NCBI RefSeq assembly: GCF_000024125.1
Contig: NC_013222.1
Span: forward strand, 2,458,501 to 2,522,500
DNA from: Robiginitalea biformata HTCC2501
GTDB lineage: Bacteria; Bacteroidota; Bacteroidia; Flavobacteriales; Flavobacteriaceae
Length of the DNA: 64,000 nucleotides
Direction of reading: 5' to 3'
The notes under the pieces were generated by a model. That model did not search any database. It was not told where the DNA came from and saw nothing but the letters and a program-made list of their open reading frames with translations. Below, in pieces: positions 10,669-18,583 of this stretch. The position numbers and the translations under genes were made by a program. The stretch's first letter is position 1. Every line of letters starts with the position of its first letter.

Positions 10669-10708
10669 CGATTTTACGCGCGAAATCCGAAGCAGGTATG
10701 CCCTGTGT

Positions 10709-10739
10709 TTTGCTTATTCCCGGTACTCTGCTAATTTAG
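10709..10739 (+). promoter_or_regulatory. Promoter of the Tudor-like gene
   Basis: TTTG (10709-10712), 19 nt, TAATTTAG (10732-10739): one mismatch to TAnnTTTG with correct spacing. The same TAATTTAG variant recurs ahead of the genes at 22008 and 32048. Confidence 0.5.
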
Positions 10740-10761
10740 CACGCATCTAAAATTCAGAACA

Positions 10762-11289
10762 ATGCAATTACTCGGAATAGGTTCAAGAATCGACCACGAA
10801 GAACACGGCAAAGGCGTTGTCGTCAATGTGAGTTCGCGGCACTATTGGGTTTCCTTTTTGGACTCCGGCCTGGAGACAATCCCTATCGATTCCGAATTCG
10901 AAGTGATCGAAGCCCTCCACGACGACGTGGATACGGTGAGTTTCACGGATGTGGAAACCAGTCTGATCGGAATCCTGCGTCGCTGGAGCGATGCCACCAG
11001 CCTCGTGCCGATTGCCGACAAATGGAAAGGGGGGACATTGACCCTGAAGCCGGGGGATGCGAACCTGTCGGCCAAGGAATTGCCTATCGATACCTTCTTT
11101 CATAAAATCGTTATGGTGCGCGACCGCTTGCGCGTAATGGAACAACGGATTAATTCCCATAAAGGCCTGGACGATTCAGATAAAGTAGACCTGCAGCAAT
11201 ACATCACCCGGATCTATGGGAGCCTGACGACGTTTAATGTGCTGTTCAAATCCCAGAGCGACCAGTTCGTCGGGGAACGCGCCAGGTAA
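10762..11289 (+). CDS. Conserved hypothetical protein with Tudor/SH3-like N-terminus
   Basis: 175 residues, no signal peptide or membrane segment. The first 45 residues (GSRIDHEEHGKGVVV, then YWVSFLDSGLETI) resemble the small beta-barrel at the C-terminus of UvrD/PcrA helicases that binds RNA polymerase. The rest is predicted helical and unknown to me. It is transcribed divergently from uvrA over 119 bases. The UvrD resemblance is by eye from the G-x-G-x-V spacing and aromatic-Asp-Ser-Gly pattern and could be a generic SH3-like fold. Confidence 0.6.
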   Translation: MQLLGIGSRIDHEEHGKGVVVNVSSRHYWVSFLDSGLETIPIDSEFEVIEALHDDVDTVSFTDVETSLIGILRRWSDATSLVPIADKWKGGTLTLKPGDANLSAKELPIDTFFHKIVMVRDRLRVMEQRINSHKGLDDSDKVDLQQYITRIYGSLTTFNVLFKSQSDQFVGERAR

Positions 11290-11293
11290 AGCC

Positions 11294-11989
11294 TTATACG
11301 GCGGGGCGATAGGCCCTTTGGGGGGAGGACCCCACGAGGTGCGATTCCGTCTGCGGCCCCCGTAGAATCGCGTCCCGCACGCCGGGGCAGTGCCGGATGA
11401 CAGCAACTGTGCCATTCTCGCTTTTCAACCCATATTGCCGCCTGGAGTCAAAGACGATCCAGGGGGAATTGCCGAAGCGCAGCCTGAAATAGCGGGAGAG
11501 CAGGGGGAGCACGTCGTGGCGGGGGGCGATTATTCCACAGGGGACCCCGGAAGCACTGTGATTAAAAGCCAGGCTGGATTCAATAGCGAGTTTTTCCCCT
11601 TCTACCTGTGACGCCCAGGCCTCGAGACGGTTGCGAATTGCCAAACGGCTGTGCTGTTCCGCTTCGCATTGCTGTTCCGTTTCGCCTTCCTGCTGCAGCA
11701 GACATTTTAAATAATTGAAGATGGCCAATTCCTTCCCATCTCCGGCAGCCAGGAAGGCAAAATAAACCAGCCGCTGCAAGCCGGAACCCCTGTTGCCGAT
11801 GGCGTCCCAAAAGGCCTTTGCAAGCTGTCTGTTGGGAGCGATTTGCCGTTCGCTGACAAATAACCCGCCCTGGGGCACGGGTTTTGCAGTTATCCGGGCA
11901 ACCTGGAGCTGTTTTTCCAATCCGGTTGCCACTGCGGTCATAAACCCTTCGAATGTTCCGTCGTAAATCAAACAACTGCCTGTTTCCAT
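11294..11989 (-). CDS. TIGR03915 family putative DNA repair/modification protein
   Basis: 231 residues beginning METGSCLIYDGTFEGFMTAV, the characteristic YDGTFEGF opening of TIGR03915 (DUF4130) proteins. WIVFDSRRQYGL near the end matches the usual W-I-x-D-x-R-R-x-Y-G segment. In other bacteria this protein sits with a radical-SAM partner (TIGR03916), and a DNA repair role is suspected but unproven. No partner gene is present here. The ORF could extend to 12475, but that extension runs antisense through the repressor gene and its promoter, so I chose the ATG at 11989. The last 40 residues do not match the family as I recall it. It ends 4 bases from the convergent upstream gene. Confidence 0.75.
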   Translation of the reverse strand: METGSCLIYDGTFEGFMTAVATGLEKQLQVARITAKPVPQGGLFVSERQIAPNRQLAKAFWDAIGNRGSGLQRLVYFAFLAAGDGKELAIFNYLKCLLQQEGETEQQCEAEQHSRLAIRNRLEAWASQVEGEKLAIESSLAFNHSASGVPCGIIAPRHDVLPLLSRYFRLRFGNSPWIVFDSRRQYGLKSENGTVAVIRHCPGVRDAILRGPQTESHLVGSSPQRAYRPAV

Positions 11990-12047
11990 TTGCTTTGTAT
12001 TCAGTGATTCCTTAACAATCCTTCTGGGAAGGAATCCATTTATAATT

Positions 12048-12119
12048 GGGATATATTCCAAAAATATGTAAATATTCCGAAATATGGAATAAATCCGAAA
12101 AATATTTTGGAAATATTCC
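12048..12119. promoter_or_regulatory. Clustered ATTCC/GGAAT operator-like sites
   Basis: Five copies of ATTCC or GGAAT occur in 72 bases: GGGATATATTCC (12048-12059), ATATTCC (12072-12078), ATGGAAT (12084-12090) and GGAAATATTCC (12109-12119, an inverted GGAA-ATA-TTCC). The last lies between the -33 and -7 boxes of the repressor gene. The arrangement suggests self-repression and control of the divergent TIGR03915 gene. Confidence 0.55.
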
Positions 12120-12135
12120 AGATAATGTATCTTTG
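12106..12135 (+). promoter_or_regulatory. Promoter of the XRE/S24 repressor gene
   Basis: TTTG (12106-12109), 18 nt, TATCTTTG (12128-12135), a full match to the Bacteroidota consensus. The spacer carries the GGAAATATTCC inverted repeat. Confidence 0.75.
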
Positions 12136-12176
12136 AAAGGAAACGGGCCGTAAAGAGCGGCCATATACAGGAACAT

Positions 12177-12932
12177 ATGGAACAGGAAATCAGCACCAGG
12201 CGGTTTACGGAAGTCCGGCGGCAATTGGGGTACACCCAGGCGGAATTTGCGGAATTGCTGGGGATACCCAGCACCACCGCCGATATCGAACGGGGCAGGA
12301 CCAAATTGTCCGGCATGGTGGTTTCCGAGTTGCTGAGGCAGTTTAAAATCAACCCGCTTTGGCTATTCGGTTCGAGTGAACGGCAATACCTGGAACCCGC
12401 TTCGGTCAATGTAATGCCCAAGGTGGTTACCGTGGATTCCGCCGACAGGGAAAACATGGTCCTGGTCAACGCCAAGGCGGCCGCAGGCTACCCGCAGAAT
12501 ATCCAGGACAGCAGCTGGTTCCGCCGGTTGCCTGCCTTTGACCTGCCCATCCCGCAATTCCGGAATGCCACCTACCGGGGGTTCCAGGTGGAAGGGGACA
12601 GTATGCTCCCGAACCTGCGACCCGGGGACTGGGTACTGGCCCGCGCGGTTTCGGACTGGAAAGAAGTTAGCCCGAACCGGATCTATGTCATTGTGCTGGA
12701 GGATGCCGTACTTGTAAAGAAGGTGGAAAAATTACCGGGGACCGGACGATTCCGGCTGATTTCCCTCAACGAATCCTATGCGCCCTACGAAATCTCCGAG
12801 TCCCAGTTGCAGGAAGTCTGGGAAGTGAGCAGCAAGATCACCTTCGGGGTGGATGCCACCACCGAGACCGGGCTGCTGCGCCAATTGCAGGAATCCATGG
12901 ATGAGCTCAAACAGAAACTCGCCAGGGCCTGA
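12177..12932 (+). CDS. XRE-family HTH / S24 (LexA-like) self-cleaving repressor
   Basis: 251 residues. The HTH covers about 8-62 (LGYTQAEFAELLGIPSTT). An S24 peptidase domain follows, with Ala-Gly cleavage site AAAGYP (A103-G104), nucleophile serine in EGDSMLP (S142) and general-base lysine in AVLVKKVEK (K181 or K182). All parts needed for RecA-stimulated self-cleavage are visible. It is divergent from the TIGR03915 DNA-metabolism gene over 187 bases, which fits an SOS-type or stress regulator. Phage origin is possible for such proteins, but no phage genes are near. Its promoter contains a probable self-operator. Confidence 0.9.
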   Translation: MEQEISTRRFTEVRRQLGYTQAEFAELLGIPSTTADIERGRTKLSGMVVSELLRQFKINPLWLFGSSERQYLEPASVNVMPKVVTVDSADRENMVLVNAKAAAGYPQNIQDSSWFRRLPAFDLPIPQFRNATYRGFQVEGDSMLPNLRPGDWVLARAVSDWKEVSPNRIYVIVLEDAVLVKKVEKLPGTGRFRLISLNESYAPYEISESQLQEVWEVSSKITFGVDATTETGLLRQLQESMDELKQKLARA

Positions 12933-12950
12933 GTAGTTCAAGGGCTGCTT

Positions 12951-12984
12951 AAAAAAACCTACCCGGCACAACCTGGCCAGGGTA
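12951..12984 (-). terminator. Terminator of the ggt operon
   Basis: Read leftward: TACCC-T-GG (12984-12977) pairs with CCGGGTA (12966-12960), with one bulge, followed by GG and seven T (12957-12951). Confidence 0.5.
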
Positions 12985-13060
12985 TTGTTCCTACGGTATT
13001 TTTATTTTCGGTGGGTTACCCGTTTCCCGCCTTTTCTTAGCTACCTCCCGGTTTTGTCAT

Positions 13061-14779
13061 TCAGAACCCTACCGCCGTATCATCACCCCTGTGGTCCGCA
13101 CCCCCTTCCAGACGACCGTCCGGCAGGACCCGGATCCCATCTACTTTTCCGATAATCGGGGTGTAGTCCTCATTCAGGATGTAACCCCGTGCCCTGAGGC
13201 TGTCCTTCAGGCTTTCAGGGAAGCCTTCCGGTTCAAATACCAGCAGGTCAGGGAGCCATTGGTGGTGGAACCGAGGGGCATCCACGGACTGCTGCATACT
13301 CAGTCCAAATTCATAGACATTCAGGATGGTCTGGGCAACGGCCGTAATGATGGTAGACCCCCCCGGGGTCCCCACAGACATCCAGAGTTTCCCGTCCCTT
13401 TCCACCAGGGTGGGGGTCATGCTGCTGAGCATCCGCTTTTCGGGCGCAATGCTGTTGGCTTCCGCCCCGATCAGGCCAAACATATTGGGGACCCCCGGTT
13501 TCGCACTGAAATCGTCCATTTCATTGTTGAGGAAAAACCCGAGGGGCGCACAGTAAAGTTTGGAACCATAAGCCCCGTTGAGAGTAACAGTGGCGGAAAC
13601 GGAATTCCCGGAGGCGTCGACAATGGAATAGTGGGTGGTTTCCATACTCTCATAGGCCGCGAGTTCCCCTTCCGCGATTTCCGAGGAGGGGGTGGCTGCA
13701 TCGAAACTGAAACTGGCCATCCGTCCCCGCAGGTAGTCCTCACTGAGAAGCGTATCCAGGGGGATGTCTACGAAGTCCGGGTCGCCCAGGTAATAATTCC
13801 TGTCGGCATAGGCGCGCCGGGCCGCCTCGGTAAACAACTGGATGCTGCGGGCTGAGTGCATGCCCATCCCGGACAGGTCGTAGGGTTCGATCATTTTCAG
13901 GATCTGGTTCATGGTGACCCCGCCACTGCTGGGCGGAGCCATAGAGATGATTTTCAGATCCTTGTAGGTGAATTCCACCGGGTCGCGCCACTTGGCCTGG
14001 TAGCGCGCCAAATCTTCTTCCGTGATATAACCGCCGGCCTCCTGGATAAAGGCCGCCAGAATACGTGCGGTCTCCCCCTTGTAAAATTCGTCCCGCCCGT
14101 TCCGGGCAATGCGCTCCAGGGTCTCCGCCAGGGCAGCATACCGCAAGGTGTCCCCGGGACGGCAATGGTTGGCGAACAGGATGCTGTCGCCGTTGACCGC
14201 GATCATATCGGCCCGTACCCGTTCCAGGCGCCGCGCCTGATTCTCGGTCACCACCACACCCTTGCGCGCAAGTTCGATGGCCGGCGCCAGGAGGGTATCC
14301 ATCGGCAGGGTCCCGAAACGCTCGTGTACCTCAAATATCCCGGCAATGGCGCCCGGCACCCCGACAGCTGTGGCGCCCATCCGGCTTTTGGCCGGGTCCG
14401 GGTTTCCCAGGGAGTCCAGGTACATATCCGCCGTGGCGGCCAGGGGCGCTTTTTCCCGGTAGTCGATGCTGCCGGTGGTCCCGTCGGCCAGGCGGTATAC
14501 CATAAAGCCGCCTCCCCCCAGGCTCCCTGCAAAGGGGTAGGCCACGGTAAGGGCCATCTCCGTGGCGATCATCGCGTCAAAGGCATTCCCGCCTTTCTGA
14601 AGGATTTCAACGCCGATCCGGGAGGCTTCCGCCCGTGCCGAAACCACCATGGCCTTCTCGGCCACCAGGCCCGTGGGTTCTGGCGGTGCCTTGCGGCAAC
14701 CCGCAGTTCCAAGTATCAGGAAACAAATAAGAAATGCCCGGAGGACTGTCCGGGTAGGAGGGATAAAGGTCAGTCTCAA
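13061..14779 (-). CDS. ggt: Gamma-glutamyltransferase
   Basis: 572 residues, an N-terminal nucleophile hydrolase that transfers or hydrolyses gamma-glutamyl groups of glutathione and related peptides in the periplasm. The N-terminus has a hydrophobic signal ending GTAGC, compatible with a lipoprotein. The autocleavage threonine is in METTHYSIVD, which begins the small subunit, and GSLGGGGFM is the conserved large-subunit segment. The start is a TTG whose last two bases form part of the TGA stop of the upstream gene, so translation is coupled. The next ATG is at codon 44 and would remove the signal peptide. Confidence 0.92.
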   Translation of the reverse strand: MRLTFIPPTRTVLRAFLICFLILGTAGCRKAPPEPTGLVAEKAMVVSARAEASRIGVEILQKGGNAFDAMIATEMALTVAYPFAGSLGGGGFMVYRLADGTTGSIDYREKAPLAATADMYLDSLGNPDPAKSRMGATAVGVPGAIAGIFEVHERFGTLPMDTLLAPAIELARKGVVVTENQARRLERVRADMIAVNGDSILFANHCRPGDTLRYAALAETLERIARNGRDEFYKGETARILAAFIQEAGGYITEEDLARYQAKWRDPVEFTYKDLKIISMAPPSSGGVTMNQILKMIEPYDLSGMGMHSARSIQLFTEAARRAYADRNYYLGDPDFVDIPLDTLLSEDYLRGRMASFSFDAATPSSEIAEGELAAYESMETTHYSIVDASGNSVSATVTLNGAYGSKLYCAPLGFFLNNEMDDFSAKPGVPNMFGLIGAEANSIAPEKRMLSSMTPTLVERDGKLWMSVGTPGGSTIITAVAQTILNVYEFGLSMQQSVDAPRFHHQWLPDLLVFEPEGFPESLKDSLRARGYILNEDYTPIIGKVDGIRVLPDGRLEGGADHRGDDTAVGF

Positions 14780-15360
14780 AAGGATGCTATTTTATTGCGG
14801 GAAAAGATAATCAATTCCCCAAAAAACGAATGGAATTCTTCCCGGAAAGCCTCGTAGTGCCAGCCCAGGTCGTCTATGGCCTGGTCCATCCCGGATTTGT
14901 TGTTGGTCCTGCGGTTCATCCCCTGCAATACGCGGGCAATCCCCTCCATGCTCGCGTAATTCACGAGCCAGTTGTCAGCCACCATATAGGGGTAGAGTCG
15001 CTGGATGTTTACGGGCAACCAGTCAAAATTCTCCTCCAGGAGTGCGTAGAAATTGTCCGCAAATTCCGTAAGGGGGGTATCCGAATAGCGCTCCCAGTCC
15101 CGGGCCAGGAAATGGTCGTAGTAGATATCCACAATCACCCGGCTGTAATGGCTGTACCGCTTGTGCAGGCGTTTGCTGCTGCGCCGGGTGGTCGGATGGG
15201 CATCGGTAAACGTATCGATGGCCCGGTGCAGCAGGATCCCCTGCCCGACCCGTTCCGGGTAGTCTTTGTACTTCCTGCCGCGGATGCTGTCTGCGATGAA
15301 ATTGCCGAGGGCGAGCTCATCGTCCCCGAAGGAAAGGTAAATATGGGCCAGGTAGTTCAT
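14776..15360 (-). CDS. ACP phosphodiesterase family protein (DUF479/AcpH-like)
   Basis: 194 residues starting MNYLAHIYLSFGDDELALGNF, the typical opening of the family that removes 4'-phosphopantetheine from acyl carrier protein. LLHRAIDTFTDAHP (HRxxDxxTDxHP) carries the metal-binding residues. The ORF is open to 15513, but that extension crosses the glmM start. The ATG at 15360 matches family starts. It is the first gene of a pair with ggt, overlapped by 4 bases; no functional link between the two is evident. Confidence 0.85.
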   Translation of the reverse strand: MNYLAHIYLSFGDDELALGNFIADSIRGRKYKDYPERVGQGILLHRAIDTFTDAHPTTRRSSKRLHKRYSHYSRVIVDIYYDHFLARDWERYSDTPLTEFADNFYALLEENFDWLPVNIQRLYPYMVADNWLVNYASMEGIARVLQGMNRRTNNKSGMDQAIDDLGWHYEAFREEFHSFFGELIIFSRNKIASF

Positions 15361-15417
15361 GAAGCCGAATGCAGGCCTTAAAAGTACGGATTCATTCGCA
15401 TTACCAGTCGTTCCCTG

Positions 15418-15425
15418 TATATTTG
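15418..15425 (+). promoter_or_regulatory. -7 promoter box of glmM
   Basis: TATATTTG, an exact TAnnTTTG match, 18 nt before the ATG at 15444. It supports that start over the earlier ATG at 15369. No clear -33 box. Confidence 0.6.
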
Positions 15426-15443
15426 CGCGAAAAGCAGAGTAAC

Positions 15444-16832
15444 ATGACATTGATAAAATCCATATCCGGAATCCGGGGAACCATTGGCGGCCACCCCGGG
15501 GAGAACCTGACACCCCTGGATACCGTGCGCTTCGCTGCCGCCTACGGCACCTGGCTTCGGGAGCACCGGCCCGGCAAACGGCTGCAGGTAGTAATCGGCC
15601 GGGATGCGCGGTTATCCGGAGAGATGGTCCAGGACCTGGTAGTGGCCACGCTCACCGGGCTGGGAATCGATATCCTGGACCTTGGATTATCCACCACGCC
15701 CACCGTCGAACTGGCAGTACCTATGGAAAAAGCCGATGGGGGGATCATCCTGACTGCCAGCCATAACCCCAAGGAGTGGAATGCCCTGAAGTTGCTCAAT
15801 GACAAAGGGGAATTTCTGGATGCGGAAGCGGGTACGGAAATCCTGAAGCTCGCCGAATCGGAGGATTTTGATTTTGCCGGGGTGGACGAGCTCGGTCAAC
15901 GGACAATCAACGACGCTTACCTGGACATCCATGTGGACGAGGTGCTCGCCCTGGAATGGGTGGATGCCGATGCGATCCGGAAAATGAATTTCCGCGTGGT
16001 AGTGGACGGGGTGAATTCTTCCGGGGGAATCGCCATCCCCAAACTGCTGGAAGCGCTTGGCGTGGAAGTCGTGAAATTATACTGCGATCCCACCGGGGAG
16101 TTTCCCCACAACCCGGAACCCCTCAGGGAGCACCTGGGGGACATCTGCAAAAAAGTGGTGGAGGAGCAGGCCCACCTGGGGATTGTGGTGGACCCGGATG
16201 TGGACCGATTGGCGTTTATCGACGAGCAGGGCAACATGTTTGGAGAGGAGTATACCCTGGTGGCCTGTGCCGACTATATCCTGGGCAAGAACCCCGGGAA
16301 TACGGTATCCAACCTGTCATCCACCCGGGCGCTCCGGGATGTGACCCTCTCGCACGGGGGGCGTTATACGGCAGCCGCCGTGGGGGAAGTCAACGTAGTG
16401 GAAGCCATGAAGGAAACAAAGGCCGTAATCGGGGGCGAAGGCAACGGGGGGGTAATTTACCCGGCCAGCCACTACGGCAGGGATGCCCTGGTGGGGACCG
16501 CCCTCTTCCTGATGCTGCTGTCCGAACGCGGCGTTTCGGTAAGCGAGCTGAGGAAATCCTACCCGGCCTATTTTATGAGCAAAAACAAGATTCAACTGAC
16601 CCCGGACCTGGACGTGGATGCCATCCTCCGGGGAATGGCCAAAAAATACGAGACCGAGGAACTCCACACCATCGACGGGGTGAAAATTGATTTTTCGGAC
16701 TGTTGGGTACACCTGAGAAAGTCCAATACCGAGCCGATTATCCGGATTTACACAGAAGCCTCCAGCCAGGAGGCCGCCGACAACCTGGCGGGAAAAATCA
16801 TCGGGCAGATCCGCGCCCTGGCGGGGCTTTAA
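15444..16832 (+). CDS. glmM: Phosphoglucosamine mutase
   Basis: 462 residues of the alpha-D-phosphohexomutase family. The phosphoserine loop is TASHNP (about 106-111), the magnesium loop DPDVDRL, the sugar-binding loop GEGNGG and the phosphate-binding loop RKSNTEPIIRIY near the C-terminus. GlmM converts glucosamine 6-phosphate to glucosamine 1-phosphate for peptidoglycan and lipid A. Family members with phosphomannomutase activity look very similar, so the substrate is the likely rather than proven one. The start was chosen from the promoter at 15418 and from MTLIKSISGIRGT matching family N-termini. Confidence 0.88.
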   Translation: MTLIKSISGIRGTIGGHPGENLTPLDTVRFAAAYGTWLREHRPGKRLQVVIGRDARLSGEMVQDLVVATLTGLGIDILDLGLSTTPTVELAVPMEKADGGIILTASHNPKEWNALKLLNDKGEFLDAEAGTEILKLAESEDFDFAGVDELGQRTINDAYLDIHVDEVLALEWVDADAIRKMNFRVVVDGVNSSGGIAIPKLLEALGVEVVKLYCDPTGEFPHNPEPLREHLGDICKKVVEEQAHLGIVVDPDVDRLAFIDEQGNMFGEEYTLVACADYILGKNPGNTVSNLSSTRALRDVTLSHGGRYTAAAVGEVNVVEAMKETKAVIGGEGNGGVIYPASHYGRDALVGTALFLMLLSERGVSVSELRKSYPAYFMSKNKIQLTPDLDVDAILRGMAKKYETEELHTIDGVKIDFSDCWVHLRKSNTEPIIRIYTEASSQEAADNLAGKIIGQIRALAGL

Positions 16833-16850
16833 GATTCTGAAGTTTCTTCG

Positions 16851-17771
16851 TCAGGAACCCGAGGTCACTTCCTTTGGCCGGGCCGGGAGGTGTTTTGGTC
16901 GCTTGTTGCGATGCTTCCACCGCTTGTGGGTCCAGAAATAATATTCGGGGGCTTCAAGGATGGAACGCTCAACCTCCCGGAAAAAGGCATCGGTAATACC
17001 GAAGTCCGGCACCGATTGCGGGTCGTCTGACAGCAGGATGATCTCACTCCGGTAAAATCCCCGGCCCGTCTTGCGCACTTTCAGGTATACGGCCGGCAGG
17101 TCGTGCTTTTTACAGAGTTCCTCCGCCCCGGTATGCATGGGCACCGTAATTCCCATGAAGTCCCCCCAATGCACCGCCTTTTTGACCATCGGTGACTGGT
17201 CGCTGATAAAGCCGATGGTGGCGAGTTCCCGCTGCCGAACAATTTCAGCCACTCCCTTCCGCGTCTCCCGTGTCGGGATCAGGGTGGTACCCCATTTGGC
17301 GCGGATCCGGCGGACGAGTTTATCGAAATACGGGTTGCCCAGGGGCTGATACACCCCGTACCCCCGGGAACGGATATGGGAGTCCAGAGACAGGGCCCAT
17401 TCCCAACTGGCGTAATGGGGCATCAAGAGGATGACGATCCGGTTTTGCCGTTCCAGTTGATGCAGGATTTCCAGGTTGTCGATCTGAAACCTTCTCTGCA
17501 TTTCCCGTTCGGAAATAGCCAGTGTCTTGATCATTTCCAGGAACATATCGCACATGTGGGCATAGAAACGTCGTTCAATGGTCCGGCGCTCGGATTCCGG
17601 CCGGTCCGGGAAAACCAGGGCGAGGTTTGCGCGAACAACCTGCCGGCGGTACCGCACGGCGTGGAACAGGAGGAAGAATACTCCGTCGGATAACAGGTAG
17701 AGAAGCGGGAAGGGCAACCGCGCCACCAGCCAGAGTAGGGGGTAGGCCACCAGATAAACGGCTCGTTGCAT
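16851..17771 (-). CDS. LpxL/HtrB-type lysophospholipid or lipid A acyltransferase
   Basis: 306 residues, with an N-terminal membrane anchor (YLVAYPLLWLVARLPF) and the acyltransferase motif HYASWEW (H-x4-E) near residue 120. The family transfers acyl chains to lipid A precursors at the inner face of the cytoplasmic membrane. The ORF offers an ATG at 17789. I chose 17771 because a TATATTTG box on this strand lies at 17794-17787, inside the longer version. It ends convergently, 18 bases from glmM. Confidence 0.85.
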   Translation of the reverse strand: MQRAVYLVAYPLLWLVARLPFPLLYLLSDGVFFLLFHAVRYRRQVVRANLALVFPDRPESERRTIERRFYAHMCDMFLEMIKTLAISEREMQRRFQIDNLEILHQLERQNRIVILLMPHYASWEWALSLDSHIRSRGYGVYQPLGNPYFDKLVRRIRAKWGTTLIPTRETRKGVAEIVRQRELATIGFISDQSPMVKKAVHWGDFMGITVPMHTGAEELCKKHDLPAVYLKVRKTGRGFYRSEIILLSDDPQSVPDFGITDAFFREVERSILEAPEYYFWTHKRWKHRNKRPKHLPARPKEVTSGS

Positions 17772-17786
17772 GATCAGGAATATGGG

Positions 17787-17804
17787 CAAATATAGCTATA
17801 TTTG
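17787..17804. promoter_or_regulatory. Palindromic back-to-back -7 boxes between divergent genes
   Basis: CAAATATAGCTATATTTG is a perfect 18-base palindrome made of two exact TAnnTTTG boxes, one per strand, separated by GC. The rightward copy would serve the rhomboid gene, the leftward copy the acyltransferase. No good -33 element is seen for either. Confidence 0.55.
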
Positions 17805-17826
17805 GCCCCAAAAATAAGGGCCCCGC

Positions 17827-18474
17827 ATGAATTTACACCTGGCTACCATCATCCTGATTGCCGCCAATATCCTGGTGAGTATCAAAGGCTTCAACGATTT
17901 GCAGTTCTTTGACCGGTATAAGTTCAACATCAGCGCTATACGGGCGGGTCAGCGGGAGCGGACCATTACTTCGGGTTTCCTGCACGTGGATGTGGCCCAC
18001 CTTTTTGTGAACATGTTCACCCTGTATTTTTTTGCCGATGTGGTTATCGACTGGTTCGGGCCCTCCCGGTTTCTGATCACCTACCTGGTAAGTTTACTGG
18101 CCGGGAGCCTGCTGGCCATGTATTTTCACCGGGACGAACCTTTTTACAGCGCCGTGGGCGCCAGCGGTGCGGTGACGGGCGTACTTTACGCGGCCATCCT
18201 GCTGGAACCCGAGATGCGCCTTGCCCTGATGTTTATCCCGATCCCGCTCCCTGCCTATATCCTGGGGATAGCCTACCTGTTGTATTCCATCTACGGCATG
18301 AAAAGCCGCCTGGGGAATATCGGGCATACGGCGCACTTTGGGGGTGCGGTTGGCGGGTACGTCATTACACTCCTGTTCAAGCCGGATATTATCACAAGCC
18401 ACCCTACCATGGTCATCCTGCTGGCACTCCCCATCGTTTTGCTCTTTATCCTCCAGAAACTCGGAAAGATTTAG
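17827..18474 (+). CDS. Rhomboid family intramembrane serine protease
   Basis: 215 residues and about six membrane segments. HLFVNMFTLYFF (HxxxN oxyanion residues) is in helix 2, the nucleophile is in GASGAVTG (about residue 118), and the catalytic histidine is in IGHTAHFGGAVGG. All family catalytic elements are intact. The protein cleaves transmembrane substrates within the cytoplasmic membrane; the substrate is unknown. It is divergent from the acyltransferase over 55 bases. Confidence 0.9.
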   Translation: MNLHLATIILIAANILVSIKGFNDLQFFDRYKFNISAIRAGQRERTITSGFLHVDVAHLFVNMFTLYFFADVVIDWFGPSRFLITYLVSLLAGSLLAMYFHRDEPFYSAVGASGAVTGVLYAAILLEPEMRLALMFIPIPLPAYILGIAYLLYSIYGMKSRLGNIGHTAHFGGAVGGYVITLLFKPDIITSHPTMVILLALPIVLLFILQKLGKI

Positions 18475-18583
18475 GAATTCCCCTACGGGAATCCCGCCTG
18501 ACAGCTAAAATCCCCCCTGTTTTATACGATTCCGGTCTTCCCGGCGTTAGGGACATACCCAAAGCCTTAAAAAGACCTACTTT

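Noticed and set aside
11990..12475. N-terminal extension of the TIGR03915 gene
   Set aside because: It would run through the repressor promoter and antisense to its coding sequence; the YDGTFEGF motif directly follows the ATG at 11989.
12177..12932. Prophage origin for the S24 repressor
   Set aside because: No integrase, structural, lysis or attachment-site features are found around it.
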